Shown: positions 1 to 10,853 of the stretch, piece by piece
Position numbering within the stretch: position 1 is the stretch's first letter
Layout of the letters: each line of letters starts with the position of its first letter
Assembly: GCA_905116865.2 (NCBI GenBank)
Contig: CAJHNH020004879.1
Span: 917,050 to 981,049 of the forward strand
Origin: Candidula unifasciata
Taxonomy: Eukaryota > Mollusca > Gastropoda > Stylommatophora > Geomitridae
Direction: 5' to 3'
DNA: 64,000 nucleotides
Notes under the pieces: generated by a model
Told to the model about the DNA's origin: nothing
The model's database searches: none
The model's input: only the letters and a program-made list of their open reading frames with translations
Program-made: the position numbers and the translations under genes

Positions 1-148
1 CACCCCTAATTATGGGGTCAAAGTGGCGGTTCTCGTGTAAAAAAAAAGATAAACACGGTCGGTCGTAGGGCGACCATACGTCCCGTTATCACTCGGACAA
101 GTGTGTCCCAGCATTCCCCCAAATAAATTGTCTCGTTTTTATTAAAAA
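1..148. other. Unassigned flank of Helitron A
   Basis: I see no gene or recognisable repeat here. The base next to the Helitron 3' terminus (148, a T on the minus strand) fits the usual Helitron insertion between A and T. Confidence 0.4.
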
Positions 149-1550
149 CTAGCTGTACCCGGCTACGCGTTGCTGTGGCATAGTTTGGCTAAATGGAAAT
201 GAAAGAAATTAGAAATCGCACGTGTCTAATACAATCATTGCCTGCTCAGATAAGAGATAGATCCTTTGATCCCCCCCCCCCCCCCCCCCCCACTCACCAC
301 CACCAACTAAATCCACCTACTACTCTCACTCCCTCTCCCTCATCAAAGGTTTTTGGAAAGGAAAGACAAGGGAAATCGCTCTTGCCTGATATAGTTAATG
401 TCCGCAATCATTTTCTGCACAGATATAGAGATAGTCTGGTTTTTCCAACTTTAGAACACGCACCTTATAATTGTGTCTTTATATTATTGGTCGTTTTTAA
501 ATGGTGTTATTAGCACAGTAACAAAAATGGTTATTTGGTTATCACATGCTAAAGCTGTTTGTATTTTTATAGGAGACGAAAGTAAAGCTACAACTGTACT
601 TGTAAATAAACAAGTAAGTCGTAAAAAATAGAAAAGCGGAGGTAGCATTAGTAAAAATATAAACAAATTTAGGTAATGAGAACTTGAAAATCACGTGTAA
701 AGCTCTTTAAGTTCTCTTAAATTTAATTCATTACCCCCTCCCCTCCCCTCTTCCACTGACTACTGCTCTCTCCCTCTTCGAATGATTTGAAAATCATTAC
801 CTGGCGATATTTTTGTTGTTGCTGTAACTGACATTGACATCCCTGTCCATCCGGACTAAAATGGGGAGCAGGAATTGTAATAGGTAGTGAATGGAGCTAG
901 TGTAATATTTACCACATCATCCTTCAAGTACCAGTACAACTACTACCTCGACCACCACCACAGTAGCTAAAATAATGTCACTGCTATCTGTGTTACCATC
1001 GGAGTAGACAGAGAGTCGTGAGCCAGAAGATTTGGTTCCGCATGGCTAGTGCTGTCGCCACAGACTGGTCAGGTTAGGATGTATAATTTCGCTTCCCGAC
1101 AGAAGAACGCCATAACCTTACCGGCGGTCTTCACATGAGAGCACTACGGTGTAACAGCCCAACCACAACTATTACTGCTGCTGCTACTTTTAGTAGGTAA
1201 AGCAGTTACTGTGACTTAGAGCTCTCTCAGTTAACAGTTTGCCCAACCCCCCCCTCCCCCCCCTCAAAAAAAAATTCACGGACAACTCTTTCCCTCATTG
1301 AAGTAGTTGGAAGGGGAAAAAAAAACTTGAAAAGCAAATGAAAACAGGAAGAACAAGAAACCACCATAATTAGGAAATGAACGCTATGATAAACAGCACA
1401 GCTGAAAATTCCAACGCAGATGAAATAACTAAATCTAAATGAAAATAAATGGAAAGCTATGAAATTTCAGCGTAACCATGCAATCGGAAAGTTTTAAAAT
1501 GCAATCATAAGTATGCGAAATGGTCAAATTTAATTATCAAACAGTTTACC

Positions 1551-1584
<34 letters not shown>

Positions 1585-2408
1585 AGTATTAAGGGCAACA
1601 TGGCTAGTGCTGTCACCGCGACAGAGCAGATAAGGATATTATTTTAGTCCGGGGTAAACAAAAATTTACTACTGCGGATTCGAACCCTGGTCTCCCGCAC
1701 AGGAACCCAGTGTTGTAACCATACGACCAAGCAGCCACTTCATAGAAGCAACGAAAAGAGAACTAAACTATTGAGATGTGTGACCCTACTACTGCTGTGT
1801 CTGATTATAACACAACTCAAAACCGTTCAATTGTTTTCTCATAGACAGATACTCCAAATTTATTAATGAAACGGCACAACAATAGAAATCGCACGTGTCT
1901 AACACGGTTAATGAAGTTAATGTCGCAGTCAATGTCTGCGCCGACGTCGAGTCCTTGATGCGCCCCATTCCCCCCCCCCCCCTTCCCATCGAAGGTTGTT
2001 TGAAAAAAAAAAAAACAGAAATCGTGGTTATTGTGGCAATCACTGCCTACACAAATATAGAGATAGTCTTGTTTGCTGTACCACGACCTACTCTATTAGA
2101 GAAGGCGTTGGCTGCACGTAACTCGCCGGCGAATAGCGGAAGACTTGCGTTCTGACTACGGTGCATGCGCAATTACTAACGTGGCTATAATTAGATGTCA
2201 CTAACAATTTAAATATTAGTTTCGAATATTTTTGCTTAAATTGTGGTCACCTATCTCTAACAGTGACAGGTTGAATTTCAAACCATGATGGTTCAACATC
2301 CGGTATCAAAACAAACATATCCTGTACATTTCAGCTAAATCGGTTCAGTAGTTTCCGAATCTATAGGGAGCAAACAAACACACAAACATTGATTTTTATA
2401 TATATAGA
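149..2408 (-). mobile_element. Non-autonomous Helitron (copy A)
   Basis: On the minus strand the element begins with TC at 2408-2407, followed by an AT-rich start (TCTATATATATAAAAATC). It ends with CTAG at 152-149. A short imperfect stem (GCCAC / GTGGC type) lies about 9 nt before the CTAG. These are the classic Helitron ends: 5' TC, 3' hairpin plus CTRR. The interior from about 535 to 2408 recurs at about 5966-7688. It includes a C-rich tract (271-291), a tRNA-headed SINE and a short relic of the helicase 3' region near 430-480. No intact Rep/helicase ORF is present, so the copy is non-autonomous. Confidence 0.75.
1558..1740 (-). repeat. SINE-E (tRNA-headed) carried in Helitron A
   Basis: Read on the minus strand, this has a tRNA-like head with a B-box (GGGTTCGAATC, 1687-1677) and an A-box-like TGGTCGTATGG near 1735-1722. 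A body follows, ending in a long A-run (the plus-strand T-run at 1558-1584). The same unit sits at the same place in the sister Helitron at 6867-7054, so it was probably copied with the Helitron rather than inserted twice. Confidence 0.6.
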
Positions 2409-3199
2409 CTAGCTGTACCCGGTCACGCGTTGCTGTGGCATAGTTTGGCTGAATTGAAAAGAAAGAAAATAGAAATCTTGCTTCGTACATCGAAGTAGTC
2501 GGAAAAATTACCCAAGTGAAAAGCTATAAAAACAGGAAAAATACACAATAATTACGAAATGATTGCTATGGTAAACTGTGCCAAGCGCGCGATGCTACGA
2601 CTCTAATAGAAATTCAATTGAAAGGAAAGTCGATATAACAATATGTAGTATTTATTTTGGATCATTGTGCTGTTTACAAATCCTTAGGAAAAAACAGGCA
2701 ATTTAAAATGTAATTGTTCTTAGTTTTTCCGCCTGGTGCGTACACGAATAAATCAGTAGGTTTTCCGACGCTTGAACAGGCCACATATGGCAGTCCATGT
2801 GAAAAGCATGGATGTTCCAAATGTAGTCCACACAATTGTTCTGACTGTCCCTGTGATTTGTTGATGGTCATTGCTAAGGTGAGTCGCACCAGAAACTGCA
2901 AGCATCTGAAGTTGAATGGCATGTCTGTTGGAATTGCGTTGCAATAGTATATCAATAGTATATCCTGGCCCTTAAATGTTCATGTAAAATTGTACTTATG
3001 ATGATACTGGGCACCATCTTTTTCACTGAAAGCCTGGTACCACTGCAAAGATGTGGCGGATTGATGTTTCTGAGAAGAATAACAGGCACGCCAACTTTCA
3101 AGGTTAAAACATGGGGTGGCATGCCTGGCAAATAAAGCGAATTAAAGAACTCAGTTGGATAATTGACAACCTCGTAGCTACCAACATTAACGCTTTTTC
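2409..3199 (-). mobile_element. Truncated Helitron (copy B)
   Basis: The 3' terminus is CTAG at 2412-2409, directly abutting the 5' TC of copy A at 2408 with no spacer. The terminal 45 bp match the other Helitron ends at 149 and 3200. The copy keeps part of a PIF1-type helicase ORF (2674-2955) and then loses similarity by about 3000. No 5' TC end is visible before the next terminus at 3200, so it is 5'-truncated. Confidence 0.6.
2674..2955 (-). pseudogene. Helitron PIF1-like helicase, C-terminal fragment
   Basis: A 93-codon open stretch carries the C-terminal helicase signature of Helitron Rep/helicase and PIF1 proteins: PFNFRCLQFLVRLTLAMTIN, then NKSQGQ, then a PCFSHGLPYVACS segment matching the usual 'FSHGQLYVACSRV' motif VI region. 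The full RepHel protein is over 1000 aa; here the Rep domain, motifs Ia-V and most of the helicase are missing. Some family positions are changed (CSSV for the usual CSRV, removing an arginine). In Helitrons this protein drives rolling-circle transposition. This piece can only be a relic that marks the parent family. Confidence 0.7.
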
Positions 3200-3269
3200 C
3201 TAGCTGTACCCGGCCACGCGTTGCTGTGGCGTAATTTGGCTACATGGAAAATAGAGAACTGTGACGTGA

Positions 3270-5480
3270 CGCGTGGTTTAAATGTTTATGTTGTTGAGTA
3301 GGGATCTTCCTTTCAACACATTCTCTCCACTAGATAAACCGAACTAAAATCTGAGCTATGTTGCTCTCAGACAAAGTCCTGGATATCCAAGAAAACAGCC
3401 ATATTCGCTCGTTAAGTATATTAACATTAGCTGAACTTGGTACCCACAAGAGAAGGCAAGGAATTTTAGATGTCTATCATACTTAATGTTAATGAATTAT
3501 TAGACAGGGCAAGTGATTCCTCCGTCATCTACCTTCTCCCGGTGTTATTATGAATAATTAAAGAATTATTATCATATTTGAGCCCCCACCAAATGTACTT
3601 CTATCTATCAGTTTAGAAAACAGGTAAGATTGAATACACTTGGAATTTAACAAACGATGTAGTATAAAACTTGACATACAACTTTATTTTCTAACAATCA
3701 GTTAATTGACATACCCAGTTTGTTGTGTTTACACAAACAGTGACTAGCTAAAGTTATGATAGTAATGGGTTGTTTCAGCGCGAGAACAGCACCTGGGATT
3801 AGAGTGGTGTGATAAAGGTGATAAAGTATGAACTATTTATGAACATAACTTTCATAGAACCTCTGACAGCCGTGAGCACTGTCAAGCTCTTCCTCCTCTT
3901 CCAGCTTCTTCCCTGCTTGTTTCTCCTCCTCGCCCCCGCCTCGTTCTCCACCTCGTTCCCAGCTGGCCGAGTCTAACACAATGTAGGCTACTTCATGGAC
4001 TGATCGTCACATGGGCGCTGTAATCATGGAAACAAACACATACGTGTAGTATCTTGACTTACACTAAGAATACATGTATCAATTAATACAACATATAATA
4101 ATAAGATATAGCCCATCACTCCTCCTCATATTCCACATCCTCTCCAGTCTAGTCTGAAGGTCTTTTGTCTTACATGGGCGTCACATATCCTGCCTTCCCT
4201 CAAATGCTATGTCATGATAGTTGACTTTCTAAGTCTGTTGTCCGTCTTCACTCAGACTTCGAGTTGGCTGACATAGATTTGACATAAACATGTGGCGCAG
4301 GTTATGTGCTGAACCCGCAAAACAATTTATATGTGCACGCTGTCCTGAATATTATCTTTCAGTGACCGTGAATACTGGACACCCATCATTCTTCCCCTGG
4401 GGTTATAAATCCCCTGTTCAGGTGAACACATTAAGTGAGCACATGGTGGGCACACAAAACGTAGCAGCATCCCTGCACATATTTGGGCATCATTTCCCAC
4501 AGTCCCAACTCATATTTTGGCTGATCGGGAAAACAATATAATTACATTTCATTATAGCAAATGTCATTGTTCACATCTTATTTTATACACATGAAAACAT
4601 ACAATGAAAAACATGTGACACAAACATACAAGAAATAGGAATAGTTTAGCAGTTCCCTAACTGAGATACTGAATACTCACACAGAACTATTTCAAGCAGA
4701 ATGTGCAGACAAATTAGGAAAAGGTAGTATAGACTAAGCTTAACTCCCTAACCTAAGTATACAAGATTAAAATTATTATTCACCTGGGAACTTTCCAGCA
4801 AATGCCGAACACGACTCAACCAGGGAGAAAATACTTTTCAACGGTAGGTCTGAGTCTGTGGCCTGCTGGCGGCACTATGAGGTAAATCTACGATGCCCGC
4901 AGTATAAGTATCAATCTATTGTCCAAATTAAACTCCTCCCTTTCCTGAGTTTTTACCCAACCCTCAAGATGATGGCTTAAGCACCGCCCCTGAGGTAACT
5001 ATCAGATCACTTGGCTAACCAGTGACCTGTCACTCACAGTGAACGGCCTACAGTACGACCTTGACCAAGATAAAACATTCATAATTGCCAAACACCTGTT
5101 CTCTCCAGAATTACACTGGCGTGTTAAACTTTAAACTTCTCGTCGCCTCTATGTCTAGAATCCGCTCAATTTACCTGTTCAAAAGGGCCCCGCTCAGTCT
5201 CTACAGTCTGGTCAGGAGATAACATTCTGACACTGGCGTGAGAATCCAACCTCACATCCCTTAGCTGAACCAGCGGGCTGTATTACGTAGTGTTATGTAA
5301 TTTCAAACAAAGCGCAGTGGCTTTGTCTGGGAGAAGGACTGGTAACATTTAAATCAATTTGGTTTAAAGTAATATTAGGGTAAAGGGCAGAGTAAATATA
5401 ATCCTCTCTCTTTAGAACCAGAAGAACTTATTACAAGTACTAACTTCTGGAATCACTGAGATCGTCTCGTGACAAGAACA
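3270..5480. other. Unexplained 2.2-kb segment inside Helitron C
   Basis: This segment is absent from Helitron copies A and B. It contains an acidic/basic low-complexity stretch on the minus strand (about 3860-3965) and one 83-codon plus-strand open stretch (4290-4541) with no family I recognise. It has no clear LTR pair or transposase. It may be captured host DNA or an insertion too old to show its ends. Confidence 0.35.
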
Positions 5481-6860
5481 TAGAAATGTGTCTTCGCTTC
5501 ACGCTAGCGATGTACAGTGCAACAGCTAAACCACAGCTAATAAAACTTTGAGTGGGTAAGGCAGTTACTGTAACTTAAATCTATCTCAGTAAACAGTTTA
5601 TTGTAACCACCCATCCCCCAGTTCACATACTACTTTCTCCTTCATCGAAGCAGTTGGAAAAATTACCCTAGTGAAAAGCAATGAAAAGAGGAAAAAATAC
5701 ACCATAATTACGAAATGAGCATATTTGCTAATTGCTGTAAACAACCCTGCACGCGTTGCTACAATAGAAAGTGAATTGAAAGGAAAATCGCTTTAACAAA
5801 ATGTAATGATATTGGACCATTGTGCCGGTAATTTAACATTAAAAATGTGTTTACTGAAGTGCTTTTGGGTAAACAATGTTCTTTGTTCTTCCGTCTGGTG
5901 CGTACACAAATAAATTAGAAGGTTTTCCGACGCGTGAACAGGCCACATATAGCTGCCTATGTGGTTATTTGTTTATCACATGCTAAAGCTGTTTGTATTT
6001 TTATAGGAGACGGAATTAAAGCTACAACTGTACTTGTAAACAACAAAGTAAGTCGTAAAAAATAGAAAAGCGGAGGTAGCGTTAGTAAAATATAAACAAA
6101 TTAGGTAATGAGAACTTGAAAATCACGTGAAAAGCTCTTTAAGTTCTCTTAAATTTAAGTCATTACCCCCCTTCCCTCTCCTCTTCCACCGACTACTGCT
6201 CTCTCCCTCTTCGAAGGATTTGAAAATTGTTGCTGTAACTGACATTGACATCCCTGTCCATCTGGACTAAAATAAGGAGCAGGAATTGTAAAAGGTAGTG
6301 AATAGGGCTAGTGAAATATTTACCACATCATCCTTCAAGTACCAGTACAACTACTAAAAAAATGACACTGCTATCTGTGTTACCATCGGAGTAGACAGAG
6401 AGTCGTGAGCCAGAAGATTCACTTGCCGACAGAAGAACGCCATAACCTTACCGGCGGTCTTCACATGAGAGCACTATGGTGTAACAGCCCAACCACAACT
6501 ATTACTGCTGCTGCTACTTTAAGTGGGTAAAGCAGTTACTGTGACTTAAAGCTCTCTCAGTTAATAGTTTGCCCCCCTCCCCACAAATTCACCGACAACT
6601 CTTTCCCACATTGAAGTAGTTGGGAGAAAAAAAACAACAACACTTGAATAGCAAATGAACACAGGAAAAAACACCATAATTAGGAAATGAACGCCATTGT
6701 AAACAGCACAGCTTAAAATTCCAACACAGATGAAATAACTAAATCTAAATGAAAATAAATGAAAATCTATAAAATTTCAGTGTAACCATGCAATCGGAAA
6801 GTTTAACAATGCAATCATAAGTATGCGAAATGGTCAAATTTAATTATTAAATGGTTTACC

Positions 6861-6866
<6 letters not shown>

Positions 6867-6893
<27 letters not shown>

Positions 6894-7054
6894 ATTAAGG
6901 CAACATGGCTAGTGCTGTCACCACGACAGAGCAGATGAGGATATTATTTTAGTCTGGGGTAAAAAATAAAAAAAAAATTTAACTACTGCCGATTCGAACC
7001 CAGGTCTACCGCACTAGAACCCAGTGTTCTAATCATTCGACCAAGCAGCCACTT
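6867..7054 (-). repeat. SINE-E copy in Helitron C
   Basis: This is the counterpart of the unit at 1558-1740, with the same tRNA-like head (GGGTTCGAATC B-box on the minus strand) and a long plus-strand T-run at its 3' end (6867-6893). The shared position argues for inheritance through Helitron copying. Confidence 0.6.
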
Positions 7055-7863
7055 AATCGGAACAACGAAAAGAGAACACAACTATTAGACATATGTGTCC
7101 CTACCACTGTGTCGCGATTAAAATACAATTCAAAACCGCAGGCAATTGTTTTCTCGTAGACAGTTACTCCAGATATATTAATGAAATAGAAATCACACGT
7201 GTCTAACACGGTTAATGAAGTTGATGTCGCAGTCACTGTCTGCGCCGACGTCGAGATAGTCCTCGATTGCCCCCCCCCTCTCCATTCGAAGGTTGTTTGA
7301 AAAAAAAAAAGAAAATAGAAATCGTGTTTAATATGGTTATTGTGGCAAATATAGAGATAGTCTTGTTTGCTGTACCACGACCTACTCTATGTATTAGTAT
7401 TAGAGAAGGCGTTGGCTGCACGTAACTCGCCGGCGAATGGTAAATACGGCGCATGCGCAATTACTAACGTGGCTATAATTAGAAATCACTAAAGTTATAA
7501 ATGTTAGTTGCGTATATTTTGGCATAAATTGTGGTCACCTATCTCTAACAGTGACAGGTTGAATTTCAAACCACGACGGTTCAAAATCCGGTATCACAAC
7601 AAACATATCCTGAAAATTTCAGCTAAATCGGTTCAGTAGTTTCCGAGTCTACAGAGACCAAACAAACATTGATTTTTATATATATAGACTATGGCTCTTT
7701 TCTGTTTAGCGACTACATCTCGTGTGATTCAGTAGCCATTGCTGCCCATTAAGCAATGGATCACGACAGAAGTGGAAACTGATGATGATCACGCGTGATT
7801 TAGGAACTTTTCATTTTATAAGGGGATTAGGGTAAGTGTTTAATTAATGGCGAGTACTACTAA

Positions 7864-8095
7864 CCCTGTCGGCTCTGTGGCTAAGTCGATGCGAACGCTT
7901 CGTAATGCCGGTTCGATCCCAGATGCGGACCATGCGCCTTGCGTTGGTTTTGACAGTGGTATCAAGAAAGCCGACCGTCCAGAAGCAATGGCAAACTACT
8001 GGACGTAAATTTGCTTAGAAAAACCACACAACAGGCAGGAGCTTTTGGGGTTGGTTCTGCAACGTCCTTTAAAAGATACGCAACTAACTATAACC
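7864..8095 (+). repeat. SINE-D, tRNA-headed
   Basis: The tRNA-like head starts near 7868 with an A-box-like TGTGGCTAAGTCG and a B-box GGTTCGATCCC. The body contains TTGGTTTTGACAGTGGTA and GCAATGGCAAACTACTGGA. The same body is found in reverse at 38400-38640 and 42420-42655. The 3' end (GGTTCTGCAACGTCC...) is also shared in all three. Confidence 0.6.
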
Positions 8096-8934
8096 CTAAC
8101 ACCCGTATAAAATGGGATGTCCCTAAATCACTCGTGGTGTAGAAAAGAACCAAAACTATACAAGAGCTCGAAAACAAAGCAAACACTTTTAGTGATACTG
8201 CCTGGGGAACTACTACTGCAGCCTTGCCTGTTCGGCATCGATGTTTTTCGGACGTGTTGTGAGAAGAGATATAAACCCGAACGAAAAGTTTATTAGCAAG
8301 CTTTACAATATAACAAATACAAACAAAACGTGAACGTTGCGGCTATTGAGCCTTTATCAGCACAAACAAAATTAACAATCGTAATATTGGACAATATGGA
8401 CGAGTGCGACAGGTACAAACATATAATAGCAGTTCGGGGGTGGGACACACTAGGTGGGTGAGAATAATGGACTCGTGAGCTTGATAATAACTGGAAGAAG
8501 AGCAAGAACAACGAGATCAATACCTGTATGAATGACGAGACCATTTCAGTGACCTGATCCGTATCTGAGTAAGATGGCAAAACATGACAGCCTACACATA
8601 TCGGCACGACACATGATGCTTTGTTATCGCAACTATGAAGCTAGGACACTTGGTCGACGGCTGGCTTTAGCTTGTCGACACCTTAAACTCGTTTCTATGT
8701 CCTCTCGTAGTCTGTGTATACCAAGTGATAGACGCGAATTTAGCGATTCGTCATTTGTGTCTTATTTACCTCATCCCTACGAGGATGCTGAATGATTTCT
8801 TGTTTATGTAACTGTGATATTATCATTTCCTGTGTGCTGATGATGAATCTCAAACTGTAAACATTTACTGTGTATCGTGTGCGCTTGCTATAGAGACAAA
8901 TTAAGAAGAGTTTGGAAGCAGGGTCCTTTAGAAG
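8096..8934. other. Unassigned; includes a short repeat shared with 47978-48060
   Basis: No gene is seen. The stretch 8286-8372 (containing AGCCTTTATCAGCACAAA) resembles 47978-48060 (AGCCTTCATCAGCACAAA) over about 80 bp in the same orientation, so it is a piece of an interspersed repeat not otherwise identified. Confidence 0.35.
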
Positions 8935-10045
8935 AATGAGCTGATGTTCCCACTCAAAATAAATGACAGGGACATCAAAAGAGACAGCAGACTGCGAATC
9001 ACATTTGACAGAAGTTTGTCTTTCAGGGAGCACATTGGGGGTTGTGACAAGGGCTCAAAAAGGTCTAAACACATTTAAGATTATGGCAGTGATGGATATG
9101 AAGCAGAGCATGCTGTTCACACTTTACATAAACATAATCATCTCAGTGATTGATTATGTAGAGAAACTGGAGCTCATACAGAATGAAGCTATGCGGCTGA
9201 TCCTGGTCTGTACTAGAGACACCCTAATTATGTGCATACGATACATCCTTGCATTGCCGACTATTGCAGATAGTAGGCGCTGCAGGCTAAGTCATACCTC
9301 AGAGTAGCTGCAGATAAGGGTCAGAGGCTGAAAATGGGATAATCGCAGATGGCTCAAGCAGAAGACAGAATAAGACGCATGCTGGAGAACATTAGGAGGG
9401 GAGAGGAGTGGGTCAGAGTATAAAAGGGAAAGTCTGACTTGTGTATGGTTATGATAACACTGAGGAGAGTGGCCAGCGGGTGCTACGAAGGTTGAAGTCA
9501 ACAACAGTTAATTCACAATTCACGTCCAGGTGATCTGATCAGACGGTTCAGTGTTGAGAGGAAAAAGAAGTGCCTGGGGATTGTAGCGAAATCCAATAGA
9601 AGATCTTTAGTGCAAAACAACCTAACATATGACACCTAGCGTGAGAATGGAGGTGAGGGCGGTATCTGCAGCTCCCCGGTGACTAGAGAACAAGATGCAT
9701 ACACATGTAATTGCAACAGACTCTGAAAGCATGCTGAAAAAGGTGAAGACAGGGATGCTTCAAGCAGAGTGGCTAGCTTCACTGGAAAGGTCATGGGTGG
9801 TGAGCATACTTTCTCCAGGCTATGCCGGCGTGGTGGGTAACGAACAGGCAGGCTGAATTGAAATATGACAAGGCATTGGCCAAGGCCCTTTGGGAACACG
9901 CGACGCAATCAGTAGAGAAAGAAGGCAGGATGAACATTTAACCAGATTGTACCGGTACCATCGGTATTGGAACTCTGCGCTGGCTGCTGAAGATGAGGAC
10001 GGAGCATGCATAGGAATACCCCATGTGCTGTGATGTCCATTCTTG
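8935..10045 (+). pseudogene. LINE-N fragment: end of RT domain to 3' end
   Basis: Frames 8963-9307 encode a piece typical of the region just after the reverse transcriptase core: VVTRAQKGLNTFKIMAV, then KLELIQNEAMRLILVCTRDT. This is followed by relics of the C-terminal part (about 9820-10010, with NEQAG-like RNase H residue context and a GTIGIGTLRWLLKM segment). The copy ends with the family's 3' tail at 10020-10045. Stops and frame changes break every frame, and the endonuclease and RT core are missing, so this is a dead 5'-truncated retrotransposon copy. Confidence 0.6.
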
Positions 10046-10097
10046 ATTCAACCTAACTCAATGTTGCGAAAACCGTGGACTGCCAAAATAACCAACA

Positions 10098-10425
10098 CTG
10101 AAAGTCTGAACGATGGATCAGCGTTATGGCACACGGGAAGTAACCCATGAGTGCTTCGCTATTTCTTTGGTCTAACTCAGACATAAGTCCAAAGACGTTC
10201 ACCATATTGCACAGGCTCAGTAACACTGGCGAGAATCCTAAAATACTTTGGCTACTCTTTTCGATTTCCAACGGCCACAGGAATACACCTAGGCGTCCAA
10301 ACTGACTACCCTGAGGAAATACTGGAAAACTAGAAGTTCCCGTCCACTTGAAAAAAAGTGTTAGCCCTTACCAGGGAGTGAACACGGAACCTCTAGGGTC
10401 CAAGCAGGCTCCTAGTGTTATATAC
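10098..10425 (-). repeat. SINE-C copy
   Basis: It aligns along its length with 56600-56995 and with the split copy at 22960-23576. Shared blocks include CACACGGGAAGTAAC, ATCCTAAAATACTTTGG and GCTACTCTTTTCGATTT. The tRNA-like head is at the right end, so the element reads on the minus strand. Confidence 0.6.
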
Positions 10426-10692
10426 TATAGCTTTCTCATATACTTGTAGCCATGTCTGTCTTGCGTTGAAGTATCTGCTGTATTAACTAACCATCTATGG
10501 TCCTGTCATAACCTCCTTATGTTTGTAGCTCTGTTACATTTTTGTAGATTCCACCCCCTCTCCCTTTTTGTGAATTGGTACATCCATTCTGATTCTGAGT
10601 TCAAGGATTCCATGCTGTCCTAATCATATCTTTTTTTCCAGATAATCCTGATCTTTTGAAACTATATATATATATATGTATACACACACACA

Positions 10693-10853
10693 CACGAAAA
10701 GACAGGCCAGGATGGTTCGTCGACAGATTTTTTTGGTTGGTTTGATTCTGTTGGTATATAGTAGCAGACAAGCACTAATACTGCATATATCAGGGAGAAA
10801 CAAATGAGATGATATATATATGGCAACGAACCATCCTGGCCTGTCTTTTCGTG
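10693..10853. repeat. 161-bp unit with perfect 28-bp inverted terminal repeats
   Basis: The arms 10693-10720 and 10826-10853 are exact reverse complements over 28 bp (CACGAAAAGACAGGCC... on the outside). The 105-bp centre is AT-rich. A (CA)n tract touches the left side. The shape is that of a short MITE or a snap-back repeat. No target duplication is obvious because of the flanking microsatellite. Confidence 0.65.

Larger units (their letters stand above)
3200..7688 (-). mobile_element. Composite Helitron (copy C)
   Basis: The 3' CTAG lies at 3203-3200 with a perfect GCCAC/GTGGC stem just before it, and the 5' TC lies at 7688-7687 with the same AT-rich start as copy A. The stretch from about 5490 to 7688 aligns with copies A and B, including a short helicase relic near 5880-5965 that switches abruptly to the non-autonomous body at about 5966. 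The stretch from about 3270 to 5480 has no counterpart in the other copies. Copy C may therefore be one element with an internal insertion or capture, or two fragments side by side. Confidence 0.5.

Noticed and set aside
4269..5232. Possible solo LTR (TG...CA with TTGGC/CTGGC flanks)
   Set aside because: The flank match is imperfect, the ends are not a proper inverted repeat, and no primer-binding site, polypurine tract or second copy is visible.
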